Shown here in pieces: positions 39,147-50,092 of a stretch of DNA of 64,000 bases (positions are counted from its first letter, which is position 1; every line of letters begins with the position of its first letter). The notes beneath the pieces are model-generated. The model was given only the letters and a program-made list of their open reading frames with translations. It was not told the origin of the DNA and searched no databases. Where the stretch lies: the NCBI RefSeq assembly GCF_001673635.1, contig NZ_LZMH01000052.1:62001-126000 (forward strand), written 5' to 3'. The DNA is from Mycobacterium asiaticum (GTDB lineage Bacteria > Actinomycetota > Actinomycetes > Mycobacteriales > Mycobacteriaceae). The position numbers and the translations under genes are program-made.

Positions 39147-40850
39147 TCAGGTCAGCTCTTGGAGTAGCCGGGTGATACTGAAGAAGCCCGTCAAGAGAGA
39201 CCCATTGTTGAAAAAGCCAGAGTTGAAACCGGCAATCGTGGGCCCACTGAGGTTAGTCGGGACCCCGGTGTTGAAAAAGCCCGATCCCATTCCGGTTATG
39301 CTGCCGGGGCCGGTGGTACCGCTCGCAGTATTGAAGAAGCCTGACTGGTATCCGCTGAATATAGTGCCGTCGGTCGCCCTGTTGTAGAAGCCGGACATGT
39401 TTGTACCGGTATTTCCGATGCCTGAGCTGGTGGCGCCGCTATCGGTAGTGAATCCGAAGCCCGTATTGAAATTGCCGGAATTGAAAAACCCGGTGTTGGT
39501 GATGCCGGAATTTCCGTCGAAAGTGTTGAAACCGCCCGAGTTGTTTATGCCCGTATTCTGCGGGCCGCTATTGAAGAGCCCCGTGTTGGTGGGGCCCGCG
39601 TTTCCGATACCGGTGTTGAATCCGCTGGTGTTGCCGAAGCCGAAGTTCGCCTCGCCGCTGTTGCCGAACCCGATGTTGCCGAAGCCGCTGTTCCCGATAC
39701 CGATCCCCTGTAGCTTGCCTACGTCCGGCGAGGCAGGGAAGTGAGCGCCCGAGTTAAAGATGCCCACGTTGCCGTCGCCGGAGTTGAAGAAGCCGATGTT
39801 GCCGTTGCCCGAATTGCCGAAGCCGATGTTGTTGATGCCTTCGTTGAAACCGGTGAAGTGGAACGTTCCGGTCGTTCGGTCGATGTAGGCGTTGCCGATG
39901 CCGGCCAGATTGTTTCCGGTGAGGCCGAAGCCGATGTTGTTGTTACCGGTGTTGCCGGCGCCCTGGTTCCCGTTGCCGCTGTTGCCGATACCAAAGTTGT
40001 TATTGCCGGCATTGCCTAGGCCAATGTTGTTATTACCGGGCACAGACATTAATCCACTGTTGCCCAAACCGCTGTTGCCCAGACCGATGTTGCCGTCACC
40101 GCGATTGCCGGCGCCGAAGTTGCCCGCGCCCCAGTTGCCGCTACCAATGTTGCTGTTGCCGTTATTACCGCCACCGAAGTTGCCGCTGCCGGTGTTGCCA
40201 TTACCGATGTTGCCGCTGCCGGTGTTGCCGTTGCCGATGTTGCTGCCGCCGAGGTTGCCGATACCGAAGTTCGGGTCACCGGGCGCGGCGGGACCGATTC
40301 CGCCGAAAAGTTGTCCGATGCCGGGCAGGCCCTGAAGGGTCTGCTGCCACGAGGAGAGCTGCGCCGCGGCGGCCGAGGCGCCGCCGTGGTAGCCGAACAT
40401 CGCGGCGACGTCGGCGGCCCAGAACTCCTCGTAGATGCTTTCGGCGGCGGCGATCGCAGGAGCGTTGAGGCCCAGAAAGTTTGAGCGAACCAGGTTGAGG
40501 AAGATCTGCCGATTGGCGGCGATGATCTCCGGGTGGATGGTGGCGGCCTTGGCCGCCTCGAAGGCACCTGCCACGGCCTGGGCTTGGCTGGAGGCGCTCA
40601 ACGCGCGCGCGGACGCGGCCTCCAGGAACGCGGCATACGGTGCCGCGGCCGCGGACATGGCTTTAGCTGCCGGTCCCTGCCAGGCCTGACCGGCCAGGTT
40701 CGAGGTCACCGAGGCGAACGAGCTTGCCGCTGAACCCAACTCCTCAGCTAACCCCGACCACGCGGCCGAGGCCTGCAGCATGGGAGCTGAGCCCGCGCCC
40801 AGGAACATTCGCAAAGAATTGATCTCCGGTGGGAGTAGCGAAAAGTTCAT
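39147..40850 (-). CDS. PPE-MPTR family protein, copy 1
   Basis: The 567-aa protein starts [20 protein letters not shown], with the PPE motif at residues 7-9 and GGAGG before the ATG. The first about 180 residues are the PPE domain ([20 protein letters not shown]). The remainder is the MPTR repeat, NxGxGNxG units, in which Asn and Gly dominate. PPE proteins are surface or secreted, usually through ESX-5. Its N-terminus is nearly identical to that of copy 3. H37Rv has one PPE gene, PPE64, at this place. Confidence 0.93.
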   Translation of the reverse strand: MNFSLLPPEINSLRMFLGAGSAPMLQASAAWSGLAEELGSAASSFASVTSNLAGQAWQGPAAKAMSAAAAPYAAFLEAASARALSASSQAQAVAGAFEAAKAATIHPEIIAANRQIFLNLVRSNFLGLNAPAIAAAESIYEEFWAADVAAMFGYHGGASAAAAQLSSWQQTLQGLPGIGQLFGGIGPAAPGDPNFGIGNLGGSNIGNGNTGSGNIGNGNTGSGNFGGGNNGNSNIGSGNWGAGNFGAGNRGDGNIGLGNSGLGNSGLMSVPGNNNIGLGNAGNNNFGIGNSGNGNQGAGNTGNNNIGFGLTGNNLAGIGNAYIDRTTGTFHFTGFNEGINNIGFGNSGNGNIGFFNSGDGNVGIFNSGAHFPASPDVGKLQGIGIGNSGFGNIGFGNSGEANFGFGNTSGFNTGIGNAGPTNTGLFNSGPQNTGINNSGGFNTFDGNSGITNTGFFNSGNFNTGFGFTTDSGATSSGIGNTGTNMSGFYNRATDGTIFSGYQSGFFNTASGTTGPGSITGMGSGFFNTGVPTNLSGPTIAGFNSGFFNNGSLLTGFFSITRLLQELT

Positions 40851-40900
40851 GGTGCGACCTCCGGCAACGGATGCCCACAGCGGGCAAACCTTGAATGTCA

Positions 40901-40911
40901 GAGACCATACG
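40901..40911 (-). promoter_or_regulatory. Shared PPE leader element, copy 1
   Basis: On the minus strand CGTATGGTCTC lies about 54 nt upstream of the PPE start. TATGGT fits a mycobacterial -10 (TANNNT). The same element precedes copies 3 and 4. Confidence 0.6.
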
Positions 40912-41019
40912 TTGAAGACTGGATTTGGTGTGCTGTTTTGCAGAATAAGGGGGCGGAGCATATGTTCTGCCCGCAAACGTGAGAGACGATGCCAGGTAGC
41001 CTCCGGTTGCTAACTTGTT

Positions 41020-42648
41020 CTATCCGAGCAACCGGCTGAGGCCGAAGATCCCCGACAGCGCGGCACCGGCATTCAGGAAGCCCGAGTTGAAGGCGCTGGC
41101 AATGTCACCGGGTTCGTCACTCAGGGCAGTCGGGAGGCCGAAGTTGAGGAAGCCGGAGCTGTAGCCCGGGAACTCGGCACCGCTAGCTGTGTTGCCGAAA
41201 CCGGAGAGCGAGCCACCGCCGCGGGCGGAATTGAAGAAGCCCGAAGTGTTCTCGGCGGTGTTGAAGAACCCGGAACCCGATGCGCCGCTGTCGGTCGTCG
41301 CGGCGAAACCGGTGTTCACGTCGCCCGAGTTCCACAGCCCGGTGTTCGTGTCACCCGAGTTTGCATTACCGGTGTTGAAGAAGCCCGAGTTGTCCCAACC
41401 TGTGTTGTAGCCACCGGAATTGCCGAATCCGGTGTTGACGATCCCGCCGTTGGCGAAGCCGGTATTGGTGCTGCCCCCATTCCCGAGCCCGGTGTTGCCG
41501 AACGCGGCATTGAACAGGCCGACGTTGTGGATGCCGGAGTTGCCCAAGCCGAGATTGTTCAGGCCACCGGCGAGGCTGGTGCCGGAGTTGAAGACGCCGA
41601 CGTTGCCGTCGCCGGAATTGAAGAAGCCGATATTGCCGTGGCCTGAGTTGAACAAGCCCAGGTTTCCGGTGCCGGAGTTCAGGCCGTGGAAAGAGAACTG
41701 ACCGGTCGAGGTGTCGAAATATGCGTTGCCGAGACCGATGAGGTTGTTGCCGGTCAGGCCGAATCCGATGTTGTTGTTGCCGGTATTGCCGCCGCCCCGA
41801 TTGCCGTCACCGCTGTTGCCGATGCCGAAGTTGTTGTTTCCGCCGTTGCCAAAACCGATGTTGTTGTTGCCTTCGCCCGCGAACCGTAATCCGTTGCCCA
41901 GACCGCTGTTTCCGAAACCGATATTGCCGTGGCCGAAATTGCCGCCGCCGATGTTCTCGTTGCCGACGTTCCCGCTGCCGATGTTCAGGCTGCCGGTGTT
42001 CCCGCTGCCGAGGTTGGAACTGCCCGTGTTGCCGCTACCGATATTGCCGCCACCGAGGTTGCCGTTGCCCAGGTTGGCGTTGCCCTGATTGCCGAAGCCG
42101 AGGCTGGGCAAGGTCTGCACCAGTTCCCGCAGTTGTGCCGGAACGGGTATCAGTTGCGCGGCCGCGGCGGAGGCGCCGGAGTAGTACTCGAACATCGCCG
42201 ACACGTCGGTGGCCCACATCTCCTCGTAGATGCCTTCGGCGGCCGCGATCGCCGGCGCGTTGAGGCCGAGGAAGTTCGACCGCACCAGCTGGACGAACGC
42301 ATTGCGGTTGGTCTCGACCGCGAGCGGATGGACCGTGGCCGAACGGGCGGCCTCGAAGACGCTGACGACCGCGTTGGCCTGGGCGGCCGCCCCGGCGGCC
42401 TGTACCGACGCGGCCTGCAGGAATCCGGCATAGGGTGCGGCAGCGGCCGTCATCGCAGCGGCCGCAGGGCCCTGCCACGCCTGGTCGGCCAGGCCTTGCG
42501 TCACCGATAAGAAGGTGCTGGCGGCCGTGCTGAGTTCATCGGCCAGGCCGGTCCACGCAGTCGCTGCTTCGAGCATGGGTGCCGAACCCGCGCCGATGAA
42601 CATCCGCAACGAGTTGATCTCCGGCGGCAAAAGCGCAAAGTTCACCAC
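41020..42648 (-). CDS. PPE-MPTR family protein, copy 2
   Basis: The 542-aa product has the PPE motif in [19 protein letters not shown] and the PPE domain over about 180 residues, then MPTR repeats. Tandem GTG codons at 42648 and 42645 are both possible starts; AGGGGG lies upstream. Its N-terminus ([18 protein letters not shown]) is the most divergent of the four and it lacks the leader element shared by the others. Copies 1, 3 and 4 are closer to each other. Confidence 0.92.
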   Translation of the reverse strand: MVNFALLPPEINSLRMFIGAGSAPMLEAATAWTGLADELSTAASTFLSVTQGLADQAWQGPAAAAMTAAAAPYAGFLQAASVQAAGAAAQANAVVSVFEAARSATVHPLAVETNRNAFVQLVRSNFLGLNAPAIAAAEGIYEEMWATDVSAMFEYYSGASAAAAQLIPVPAQLRELVQTLPSLGFGNQGNANLGNGNLGGGNIGSGNTGSSNLGSGNTGSLNIGSGNVGNENIGGGNFGHGNIGFGNSGLGNGLRFAGEGNNNIGFGNGGNNNFGIGNSGDGNRGGGNTGNNNIGFGLTGNNLIGLGNAYFDTSTGQFSFHGLNSGTGNLGLFNSGHGNIGFFNSGDGNVGVFNSGTSLAGGLNNLGLGNSGIHNVGLFNAAFGNTGLGNGGSTNTGFANGGIVNTGFGNSGGYNTGWDNSGFFNTGNANSGDTNTGLWNSGDVNTGFAATTDSGASGSGFFNTAENTSGFFNSARGGGSLSGFGNTASGAEFPGYSSGFLNFGLPTALSDEPGDIASAFNSGFLNAGAALSGIFGLSRLLG

Positions 42649-43085
42649 GATGTCCCCCTGCAGCCGTCACCGACCGCGATCTTGAGTGAGTTTGATGTCG
42701 GACGTGGACCCCGAAGCCACGACATCGAGCACTCTACGACGCAAAATCGACGGAAGCGTCAGTTTTCGTGGTATTGCCATAAACCGTTGCGGTGCAGCGG
42801 GTTAGGTCATGTGGGGCGCTTTCGCCGAGCGGACGATCTGCGCCGCAGGCGAAGAAGTTACGCGCGGACGAGGGTTGATTTGATGCCCCGCGAGCCGGCT
42901 CAAGCGAACCGGGTGCTGTAGCTGCCAGAGTCATCCATTCCGGTTAACCCTTGGGGGCCAACGAAAACGGATAGGGCTACGCACGCTCTGAGGCGAGGAA
43001 GCTGCTAATCACGCCAAGATACGTAGTGCCAACAATGAGGCCAATGACCTATTGGACTGGTACTCGGAACTCGTGAATTGACTAG
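42649..43085. other. 437-bp stretch without a gene
   Basis: The interval lies between two PPE genes. Short open frames on both strands have no family-like content or ribosome site. It should hold the promoter of PPE copy 2. No leader element like that of the other copies was found. Confidence 0.6.
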
Positions 43086-44888
43086 TTACCCCGCAAGGGC
43101 CTTTTGCAGGTTAAACACGGCCGAGAATCCGGTGTTGGCATTCAACAAGCCGGAGCCGACGCCGCTAATGGCACCTGCCGGGATGAGCCCGAGCAATGGG
43201 GCCGTAACACCGTTGTTGAAGAGTCCCGAGATCAGGCCGTTCACCACAAAGCCGAGTGCGGGCGCGTTGGCGCCGCTGGCGAAGTTATTGAAGCCCGACA
43301 TGCCGCCTGCGACCGATGCTCCGACGACAGTGCTGCCAATGGCTGTGTTGTTAAAGCCTGACATGTTGCCGTTTACAGTGACTGCGGGGATGGAGCCGAC
43401 AGCGCCGCTAGCCGAATTGTTGAAGCCCGAAACATTGGTGCCCGTGTTATTGAAGCCCGATTGAGTAAGCCCGGAGTCGGTGGTGATTCCGAAGCCGGTG
43501 TTGACATTGCCCGAATTGGCAAAGCCCGTGTTCACGTTGCCTGAATTCCAGCCGCCAGTGTTCAGGTGGCCGGCGTTCCCGAAGCCGGTGTTGCCGTAGC
43601 CGGAGTTCCCGAAGCCGGTGTTGCCTGGTTGCGGTGACAACGGGTTGAGCACACTTGTGAGGGCGCTCCCGCCCGAGTTTCCACCGCCACTGTTCAGGTC
43701 GCCGGAGTTTCCCCAGCCAGTGTTCAAGGTGCCCGAGTTGCCGAAGCCAAAGTTTCCGCTGGAGGTATTCCCGAATCCGATGTTGCCGTAGCCGGTGTTG
43801 CCGAAACCGAGGCCCTGAAGTTTGCCCAGGTTTGCGGGATCGATATTGACACCGGAGCTGAAGAACCCGAGGTTGCCGTCACCGGAATTGAAGAAACCGA
43901 TGTTGCCGTTGCCCGAGTTGCCGAAACCGATGTTGTTAGCGCCTGAATTCAGGCCGTTGAAGTGGAACTGCCCGGTCGTCGTGTCCAAATAGGCGTTGCC
44001 CAGGCCGATCAAGTTACTGCCGGTGAGGCCGAAACCGATGTTGTTGTTGCCGGTGTTGCCCCCTCCGGTGTTGTTGTTGCCGGTATTACCAAGACCGAAG
44101 TTGTTGTTGCCGAAGTTGCCGAAGCCCACGCTCCCGCGCTCGGTAACAGAGCCGCCGTTATTGCCGAAGCCGAAGTTGGTGGCGCCCGTGTTTCCTAGGC
44201 CGAAGTTGCCGTTGCCCTTATTCCCGGTGCCGAAGTTGGTGTTGCCGGTGTTGCCGCTACCGAAGTTGCTGTCGCCGGTGTTGCCATTGCCCACATTGCC
44301 GCCGCCCAGGTTGCCAAGGCCCAGGTTAGGGAGGGTACTTGCGGCCGCCCCAATGCTGCCGGGTAGGCCCTGCAGCGTCTGCGCCCACGACGAAAGCTGC
44401 GCGGCGGCGGCCGACGCGCCGCCGTGGTAGCCGAACATCGCGGCAACGTCGGCGGCCCAGAACTCTTCATAGATGCTTTCGGCGGCGGCGATCGCCGGGG
44501 CGTTGAGGCCGAAGAAATTCGACCTGACCAGGTTCACGAAGGCCTGCCGGTTGGCGGCGATGATCTCCGGGTGAATCGTCGCTGCCTTCGCCGCCTCGAA
44601 TGCGCTGACCACGGCCTGGGCCTGGCTGGCGGCGCTCAGGGCGCGCGCAGAGGCGGCCTCGAGGAAGGCGGCGTACGGCGCCGCGGCGGCGGACATGGCT
44701 TTGGCCGCCGGACCCTGCCATGCCTGTCCCGCCAAATTCGAGGTCACCGACGAGAACGAGCTCGCGGCCGCACCTAATTCCTCGGCCAATCCCGACCAGG
44801 CCGCCGAAGCTTGCAGCATGGGTGCCGAGCCCGCGCCCGAGAACATCCGCAAGGAATTGATCTCCGGTGGGAGTAGCGAAAAGTTCAT
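43086..44888 (-). CDS. PPE-MPTR family protein, copy 3
   Basis: At 600 aa this is the longest of the four. [20 protein letters not shown] begins it. The PPE domain is almost the same as in copy 1 ([19 protein letters not shown]), indicating recent duplication. The MPTR region has NxGxGNxG units and a C-terminal section with longer hydrophobic blocks ([12 protein letters not shown]). GGAGG precedes the ATG. Export by ESX-5 is expected from the family. Confidence 0.93.
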   Translation of the reverse strand: MNFSLLPPEINSLRMFSGAGSAPMLQASAAWSGLAEELGAAASSFSSVTSNLAGQAWQGPAAKAMSAAAAPYAAFLEAASARALSAASQAQAVVSAFEAAKAATIHPEIIAANRQAFVNLVRSNFFGLNAPAIAAAESIYEEFWAADVAAMFGYHGGASAAAAQLSSWAQTLQGLPGSIGAAASTLPNLGLGNLGGGNVGNGNTGDSNFGSGNTGNTNFGTGNKGNGNFGLGNTGATNFGFGNNGGSVTERGSVGFGNFGNNNFGLGNTGNNNTGGGNTGNNNIGFGLTGSNLIGLGNAYLDTTTGQFHFNGLNSGANNIGFGNSGNGNIGFFNSGDGNLGFFSSGVNIDPANLGKLQGLGFGNTGYGNIGFGNTSSGNFGFGNSGTLNTGWGNSGDLNSGGGNSGGSALTSVLNPLSPQPGNTGFGNSGYGNTGFGNAGHLNTGGWNSGNVNTGFANSGNVNTGFGITTDSGLTQSGFNNTGTNVSGFNNSASGAVGSIPAVTVNGNMSGFNNTAIGSTVVGASVAGGMSGFNNFASGANAPALGFVVNGLISGLFNNGVTAPLLGLIPAGAISGVGSGLLNANTGFSAVFNLQKALAG

Positions 44889-45472
44889 AGCGTTGACCTC
44901 CAATGGCCCCGTCGCCGTAGCTGAGCAAACCCGAACGACGAGACCATACGACTGGCTCGTAGCATTTGTGTCCAATTTCGAGCAATTGCTGTCATTAAAT
45001 TCAAAGGAAATTTCGGAATGTTTGCTCCGGAATGGAATGGGTCCAGAATGGGTGCTTGCGGCGCCAGAAACTCCGCCGGCGATTCCGCCGTGCGAGTGAA
45101 GGATGAGCGTGTGTCGATGGCCAGCACGCGCCTATGTCGGCGATAGGGGCGGCGCTGGAGAACTGCACGAAGTCCGCGAGGCTGGCGCCGCGGGGTGCCC
45201 AAGCAGGCCCCTGATCCGGACGTCGTGGACGGCACCGTCAGTTCAGCCCCGGGACGTGTCACAGACGCCGCCGGCGGTGTCGATGCCATGACCGCACAGG
45301 CCGACGTCGAGTCGTGTTGTCCGCTCCGGCGTTTCGAGCCCAGCCACTCGATTTCGCATGACCTAGTACTCGTAGGTGGCTGAGGCTGAAGAAGCCCCAA
45401 ACCTTCGCCGCGGTCAAGAGCCGGCGCCCGCTGGGCGAGCCGCAATGTCGGTGAGACGACGGGTAATTGCCG
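44889..45472. other. 584-bp stretch without a recognisable gene
   Basis: The region separates PPE copies 3 and 4. Its first 65 nt contain the leader and promoter of copy 3. The remaining about 500 nt has open frames on both strands (the longest on minus, about 186 codons), but their translations are rich in Arg/Ser/Pro with no family motif. I treat it as non-coding or decayed. Confidence 0.55.
44940..44950 (-). promoter_or_regulatory. Shared PPE leader element, copy 3
   Basis: On the minus strand CGTATGGTCTC lies about 55 nt upstream of the PPE start, the same 11 bases as at copies 1 and 4. TATGGT is a candidate -10. Confidence 0.6.
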
Positions 45473-47176
45473 TCAGGTGAGCTGTCGTAGCAGTTGAGTG
45501 AAGCTGAACAGGCCCGCGACACCAGTGCCAGAATTCAGGAATCCAGTGTTGAGGCCGCTTGCAAGACCGCTGACCGGATAGGACGGTGGTAGGGCACCCG
45601 TGACGCCGGTGTTGAAGAAGCCAGAACCCTGCCCGTTCAGTAGCGTGCCGCCGCTGGCTGTGTTGAAGAACCCTGACAGCCCACCCGCTAATCCACCGGA
45701 AGCCGTATTGAAGAAGCCCGAACTTGGGAAGTTGCCGGTGTTGCCGAAGCCCGAATGCGTGGCCGCAGTGTCGACGGTGGAGCCGAAGCCGGTGTTTACG
45801 TCGCCGGAATTGTAGAATCCGGTATTGGTGCTACCCGAGTTGCCGTCGAAGGTGTTGTAGTTTCCGGAGTTCTCCATTCCGGTGTTGAAGTTCCCCGCAT
45901 TGAAGAAGCCAGTATTGTAGCTTCCTTGGTTTCCGAAGCCAGTATTGAGCGACCCTGAGTTGCCGAAGCCAAAGTTCCCGGCGCCCGTATTGCCGAAGCC
46001 GACGTTACCGAAGCCAGAGTTACCGAAGCCAAGGCTTTGGATCTGGCCCAGATTAGCGGCAATCGTGTTGCTTCCCGAGTTGAAAAATCCTACGTTGCCG
46101 TCGCCCGAATTGAAGAAGCCGATGTTGTTGGTACCGGAGTTGCCGAAGCCGATGTTACCGATACCCTCGTTGAAGCCGGTGAAGTGGAAGGTGCCGGTCG
46201 TTCGGTCAAGATAGGCATTTCCGATACCCAGCAGATTGTCTCCGGTCAGGCCGAAGCCGGTGTTGTTGTTGCCGCTATTGCCGGCGCCCTGGTTTCCGTT
46301 TCCGGTGTTGCCGATTCCGAAGTTGTTGTTGCCGAAGTTGCCGAGACCGATGTTGCCACCATTGTTCAGAGGCGCGGCATTCCCCAGACCGATATTGCCG
46401 TTGCCAGCGTTCCCGAAGCCGAAGTTGTTATTGCCGGCGTTTCCGCTGCCGATATTGTTGTTGCCGATGTTGCCGCCACCGAAGTTGGAGCTGCCGGAGT
46501 TGCCGTTGCCGACGTTGCCGCCGCCGTTGGGGGTGTAGTAGGTGCCGTTGTTGCCATTGCCAATGTTGCCGCTGCCCTTGTTGCCGATCCCCAGGTTGGG
46601 GAGGCCGGTGGCCGCTGACCCGACGCCACTGACAAGTTGCCCGATACCTGGCAGGCTCTTCAGCGTCTGCTGCCAGGACGCCAATTGGCCTGCCGCCGCC
46701 GACGCCAAACCGTGGTAGTCAACCAGGGCGGCCACATCGGCGGCCCAGAATTCTTCGTAGATACTCTCCGCTGCGGCGATTGCCGGCGCGTTGAGGCCGA
46801 ACCAGTTGGATCGGACCAGCTGCACGAATGCGTTGCGGTTGGCAGCAACCGCCTCGGGGTGGATTGTGGCGGCTTTGGCGGCTTCGAATGCCGTGGCTAT
46901 CGTCTGTGCTGAACCGGACGCGCCAAGTGCTTGCGTCGACGCGGCTTGTAGGAACGCCGCGTATGGTGCCGCCGCGGCGGACATCGCAGCGGCGGCTGGG
47001 CCTTGCCAAGCCTGACTCGCTAGGTTCGACGTCACCGAGGCGAACGAGTCGGCAGCCGAACCCAACTCTTCGGCTAACCCGGACCAAGCGGCCGAGGCTT
47101 GCAGCATGGGCGAAGAGCCCGCACCCAAGAACATCCGTAGAGAATTGATCTCCGGCGGAAGACCGAAGAAACTCAT
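45473..47176 (-). CDS. PPE-MPTR family protein, copy 4
   Basis: The 567-aa product starts [20 protein letters not shown] with GGAGG five bases before. The PPE domain ([19 protein letters not shown]) is followed by MPTR repeats with the same [14 protein letters not shown] blocks as its neighbours. It is divergent from kstR2; the 171-bp intergenic region carries its leader element and a KstR2 box, so sterol-dependent expression is possible. It occupies the position nearest to that of PPE64 in H37Rv, which also neighbours kstR2. Confidence 0.93.
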   Translation of the reverse strand: MSFFGLPPEINSLRMFLGAGSSPMLQASAAWSGLAEELGSAADSFASVTSNLASQAWQGPAAAAMSAAAAPYAAFLQAASTQALGASGSAQTIATAFEAAKAATIHPEAVAANRNAFVQLVRSNWFGLNAPAIAAAESIYEEFWAADVAALVDYHGLASAAAGQLASWQQTLKSLPGIGQLVSGVGSAATGLPNLGIGNKGSGNIGNGNNGTYYTPNGGGNVGNGNSGSSNFGGGNIGNNNIGSGNAGNNNFGFGNAGNGNIGLGNAAPLNNGGNIGLGNFGNNNFGIGNTGNGNQGAGNSGNNNTGFGLTGDNLLGIGNAYLDRTTGTFHFTGFNEGIGNIGFGNSGTNNIGFFNSGDGNVGFFNSGSNTIAANLGQIQSLGFGNSGFGNVGFGNTGAGNFGFGNSGSLNTGFGNQGSYNTGFFNAGNFNTGMENSGNYNTFDGNSGSTNTGFYNSGDVNTGFGSTVDTAATHSGFGNTGNFPSSGFFNTASGGLAGGLSGFFNTASGGTLLNGQGSGFFNTGVTGALPPSYPVSGLASGLNTGFLNSGTGVAGLFSFTQLLRQLT

Positions 47177-47223
47177 ATCGCCTCCATGAACCGTCGCCCG
47201 TCATTGCGCAAGCCCGAACGTCA

Positions 47224-47234
47224 GAGACCATACG
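47224..47234 (-). promoter_or_regulatory. Shared PPE leader element, copy 4
   Basis: On the minus strand CGTATGGTCTC lies about 51 nt upstream of the PPE start, at the spacing seen for copies 1 and 3. TGACGTTCGGG follows it, as in a close variant at copy 1. Confidence 0.6.
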
Positions 47235-47318
47235 GCGGCCGCGAACAGTCCATATGCGTTTTCAATGAAATCAGCTGCGCAGTAAATAAAGGGCCAACGA
47301 CGTGCCACCGTTGGCCCT

Positions 47319-47332
47319 AGCAAGCGCTTGGT
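47319..47332. promoter_or_regulatory. KstR2 operator (kstR2/PPE)
   Basis: AGCAAGCGCTTGGT matches AnCAAGnnCTTGnT completely. It is 16 nt upstream of the kstR2 GTG, so KstR2 should control its own gene and fadA6. Confidence 0.92.
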
Positions 47333-47347
47333 TGATACCCTGTTGGG

Positions 47348-47950
47348 GTGGAGCGAGTGGCCGGACAGGCTAACAGCCGCCGAGACGAGTTGTTAGACCT
47401 CGCCGCGGTGATGTTCGCCGAACGCGGCCTGCGGGCCACCACGGTGCGCGACATCGCCGACGGGGCCGGAATCCTGTCCGGCAGTCTCTACCACCACTTC
47501 GCCTCGAAAGAGGAGATGGTCGACGAACTGCTGCGCGGCTTCCTGGACTGGTTGTTCGCCCGCTACCGGGAGATCGTCGAGGGCAATTCTAATCCGCTCG
47601 ATCGCCTCAAAGGTCTGTTCATGGCCTCGTTCGAGGCGATCGAGCAGCGGCACGCGCAAGTCGTCATCTATCAGGACGAGGCGCAACGGCTTTCGTCGCA
47701 GCCCCGGTTCTCCTATATCGAGGATCTCAACAAGCAGCAGCGACAGATGTGGATCGACGTCATCCATCAGGGCATCGCGCAGGGTTACTTCCGGCCCGAT
47801 CTGGACGTCGACCTGGTCTACCGCTTCATCCGTGACACCACCTGGGTGTCGGTGCGCTGGTACCAGCCGGGCGGACCGCTCACCGCACAGCAGGTGGGCC
47901 AGCAATATCTCGCCATTGTTCTGGGCGGAATACAAAAAGAAGGAGACTGA
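47348..47950 (+). CDS. kstR2: TetR-family repressor KstR2 of HIP catabolism
   Basis: KstR2 represses the C/D-ring genes and is released by HIP-CoA. The 200-aa protein starts at a GTG (MERVAGQANSRRDELLDLAA). The HTH is at residues 25-50 (TTVRDIADGAGILSGSLYHHF), and the rest is the helical effector domain. Length and sequence agree with Rv3557c. fadA6 begins 1 nt after its stop. Confidence 0.96.
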   Translation: MERVAGQANSRRDELLDLAAVMFAERGLRATTVRDIADGAGILSGSLYHHFASKEEMVDELLRGFLDWLFARYREIVEGNSNPLDRLKGLFMASFEAIEQRHAQVVIYQDEAQRLSSQPRFSYIEDLNKQQRQMWIDVIHQGIAQGYFRPDLDVDLVYRFIRDTTWVSVRWYQPGGPLTAQQVGQQYLAIVLGGIQKEGD

Positions 47951-47951
47951 A

Positions 47952-49112
47952 ATGCCGGAGGCGTACGTCATCGATGCTGTACGTACCGCGGTGGGCAAGC
48001 GCGGCGGTGCCCTGTCCGGGGTGCACCCCGTCGACCTGGGCGCACTGGGATGGCGTGGGCTGCTCGACCGCAACGACGTCGACCCCGCCGCCGTCGACGA
48101 TGTGATCGCCGGTTGCGTCGACGCAGTCGGTGCCCAGGCCGGCAATATCGCCCGGTTGTCGTGGCTGGCGGCCGGCTACCCCGAAGAGGTTCCCGGCGTC
48201 ACCGTCGACCGCCAGTGCGGCTCCAGCCAGCAGGCCGTTTCCTTCGGTGCGCAGGCCATCATGTCCGGAACGGCCGACCTGATAGTGGCGGGCGGCGTGC
48301 AGAACATGAGCCAGATCCCGATTTCGTCGGCGATGATCGTCGGCGAACAATTCGGCTATACCTCGCCGACCAACGAGTCCAAGCAGTGGCTGCACCGGTA
48401 TGGCGACCAGGAGATCTCGCAGTTCCGCGGTTCGGAACTGATCGCCGAGAAGTGGAACCTGTCACGCGAGGAAATGGAGCGCTACGCGCTGACCAGCCAT
48501 GAGCGTGCTTTCGCGGCGATCCGCGGCGGCAATTTCGACAACGAGATCATCACTGTGGAAACGGAATCAGGGCCGTTCCGGGTCGACGAAGGCCCGCGCG
48601 AGTCGTCGCTGGCAAAGATGGCCGGACTCAAGCCGTTGGTGGAGGGTGGCCGACTGACGGCGGCCATGGCCAGCCAGATTTCCGACGGAGCAAGCGCGGT
48701 GCTGCTGGCATCCGAGCAAGCGGTCAAGGACCACGGGCTGACACCGCGAGCCCGTATCCACCACATCAGCGCCCGCGCCGCCGACCCGGTGTTCATGCTG
48801 ACCGGCCCCATCCCGGCAACCCGCTACGCGCTGGAGAAGACCGGCCTGTCCATCGACGACATCGACACCGTCGAGATCAACGAGGCTTTCGCGCCCGTCG
48901 TGCTGGCCTGGCTCAAGGAGATCAAGGCCGACCCGGAAAAGGTCAACCCCAGCGGCGGCGCGATCGCGCTCGGGCACCCGCTGGGCGCCACCGGCGCCAA
49001 GCTGTTCACCACCATGCTCAACACGCTGGAGCGCACCGGCGGTCGCTACGGTCTGCAGACGATGTGTGAGGGCGGCGGCACCGCGAACGTGACGATCATC
49101 GAGCGGCTCTAG
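47952..49112 (+). CDS. fadA6: Thiolase FadA6
   Basis: FadA6 is an acetyl-CoA acetyltransferase acting in ring C/D degradation. The 386-aa protein shows the nucleophilic cysteine in VDRQCGSSQQ (about residue 90), the NEAFAP block and the C-terminal GHPLGATGAK and CEGGGTANV with the second catalytic Cys. GGAG lies nine bases before the ATG at 47952. It forms an operon with kstR2. Confidence 0.94.
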   Translation: MPEAYVIDAVRTAVGKRGGALSGVHPVDLGALGWRGLLDRNDVDPAAVDDVIAGCVDAVGAQAGNIARLSWLAAGYPEEVPGVTVDRQCGSSQQAVSFGAQAIMSGTADLIVAGGVQNMSQIPISSAMIVGEQFGYTSPTNESKQWLHRYGDQEISQFRGSELIAEKWNLSREEMERYALTSHERAFAAIRGGNFDNEIITVETESGPFRVDEGPRESSLAKMAGLKPLVEGGRLTAAMASQISDGASAVLLASEQAVKDHGLTPRARIHHISARAADPVFMLTGPIPATRYALEKTGLSIDDIDTVEINEAFAPVVLAWLKEIKADPEKVNPSGGAIALGHPLGATGAKLFTTMLNTLERTGGRYGLQTMCEGGGTANVTIIERL

Positions 49113-49115
49113 ATT

Positions 49116-49177
49116 CGGCGAGCGTGCAATTTCCGACGCGACGGCGGAGTGTCGTGTCGTGAGATGCACACTCGGCG
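49116..49177. repeat. 62-bp palindromic repeat, left copy
   Basis: It begins CGGCGAGCGTGCAATTTCCG and ends GAGATGCACACTCGGCG; the arms pair over about 20 bases. It lies 3 nt after fadA6 and may act as a terminator. It is the same length as, and closely similar to, the copy at 50093-50154. Confidence 0.8.
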
Positions 49178-49221
49178 GCCCTGTTGATGGGTGACGGCGG
49201 TTTGCCGCCGACGATGGCAGC

Positions 49222-50091
49222 ATGCGGCGCGTGGAGTGGCCGTTTGTCGGCGCTGAGGCGCTGACATCCAAGGCCATTCCCGAGCGCGCAATGCGCTGTC
49301 TCTATGAACCGGTGTATCCGGGCGTCTACGCGCCAGTGGGTATCGAGCTCACCGCGGTCCAGCGAGCGCAAGCGGCTTGGCTGTGGTCGCGCCGACGCGC
49401 GGTGGTCGCCGGCAATTCCGCGGCGGCGCTCCTCGGCGCGAAGTGGGTAAGTCCAACACTCGACGCGGAATTGGTGCATACCAATCGCCGCCCGCCGCCG
49501 CGTCTCGTCGTGCATCTCGACATGTTGTCGGGTTCGGAAGCGCTGATGATCGACGGGATTTCGGTGACCACCCCGGCGCGCACCGCCTTCGATATCGGAC
49601 GGCGGACCACTGTCCGACTGCACGCCGTCCAACGGCTCGATGCTCTGCTGAACGCGACCGATGTCAAGGTCGAAGACGTGGAAGCCGTTGCCGCTCAACA
49701 CCTCGGGGTGCGGGGGCTGGTCCAGCTCCGGCGGGTGTTGCCGTTGGTCGACGGCGGTGCAGAATCGCCGCAGGAGACGCGAACACGATTGGCGCTGATT
49801 GACGCGGGCCTGCCGAAACCACAGACGCAGATCCGCGTCTATAACGAATACGGCGATTTCGTCGCTCGTATCGACATGGGTTACCGGGAGTTGCGCGTCG
49901 GCGTCGAGTACGACGGACCGCAGCACTGGACGGACCCGGCCCAGCACGCCCGGGACATCGAGCGCCAGGCCGCGTTGACCGACCTGGGATGGACGATCGT
50001 CAGGGTCAGCAGCGAGCTATTGCGTTACCGCCGGGGCACCTTCATCGCACGCGTGGTCGCGGCCATGGAGGCCGCGGGATGGCGACCGTGA
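49222..50091 (+). CDS. AbiEi-like/DUF559-type protein, Rv3555c-like
   Basis: The 289-aa protein has an N-terminal region typical of AbiEi-type transcription factors (YPGVYAPVG, AAALLGAKW, TTPARTAFDIGRR) and a C-terminal restriction-endonuclease-like (DUF559/VSR-like) segment (GVEYDGPQHW then RQAALTDLGWTIVRVSS). This combination is frequent in actinobacteria, and its real function is unknown. The H37Rv gene at this place, Rv3555c, has the same length. It sits between two 62-bp palindromic repeats. There is no obvious partner toxin. Confidence 0.85.
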   Translation: MRRVEWPFVGAEALTSKAIPERAMRCLYEPVYPGVYAPVGIELTAVQRAQAAWLWSRRRAVVAGNSAAALLGAKWVSPTLDAELVHTNRRPPPRLVVHLDMLSGSEALMIDGISVTTPARTAFDIGRRTTVRLHAVQRLDALLNATDVKVEDVEAVAAQHLGVRGLVQLRRVLPLVDGGAESPQETRTRLALIDAGLPKPQTQIRVYNEYGDFVARIDMGYRELRVGVEYDGPQHWTDPAQHARDIERQAALTDLGWTIVRVSSELLRYRRGTFIARVVAAMEAAGWRP

Positions 50092-50092
50092 C

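Noticed and set aside
44885..45445. Minus-strand frame of about 186 codons between PPE copies 3 and 4
   Set aside because: It covers the promoter and leader of PPE copy 3, has atypical Arg/Ser-rich translation and no ribosome site or recognised motif.
39147..47176. CRISPR-like short repeats
   Set aside because: The periodicity comes from MPTR codons for NxGxGNxG inside four PPE genes, not from a spacer array.
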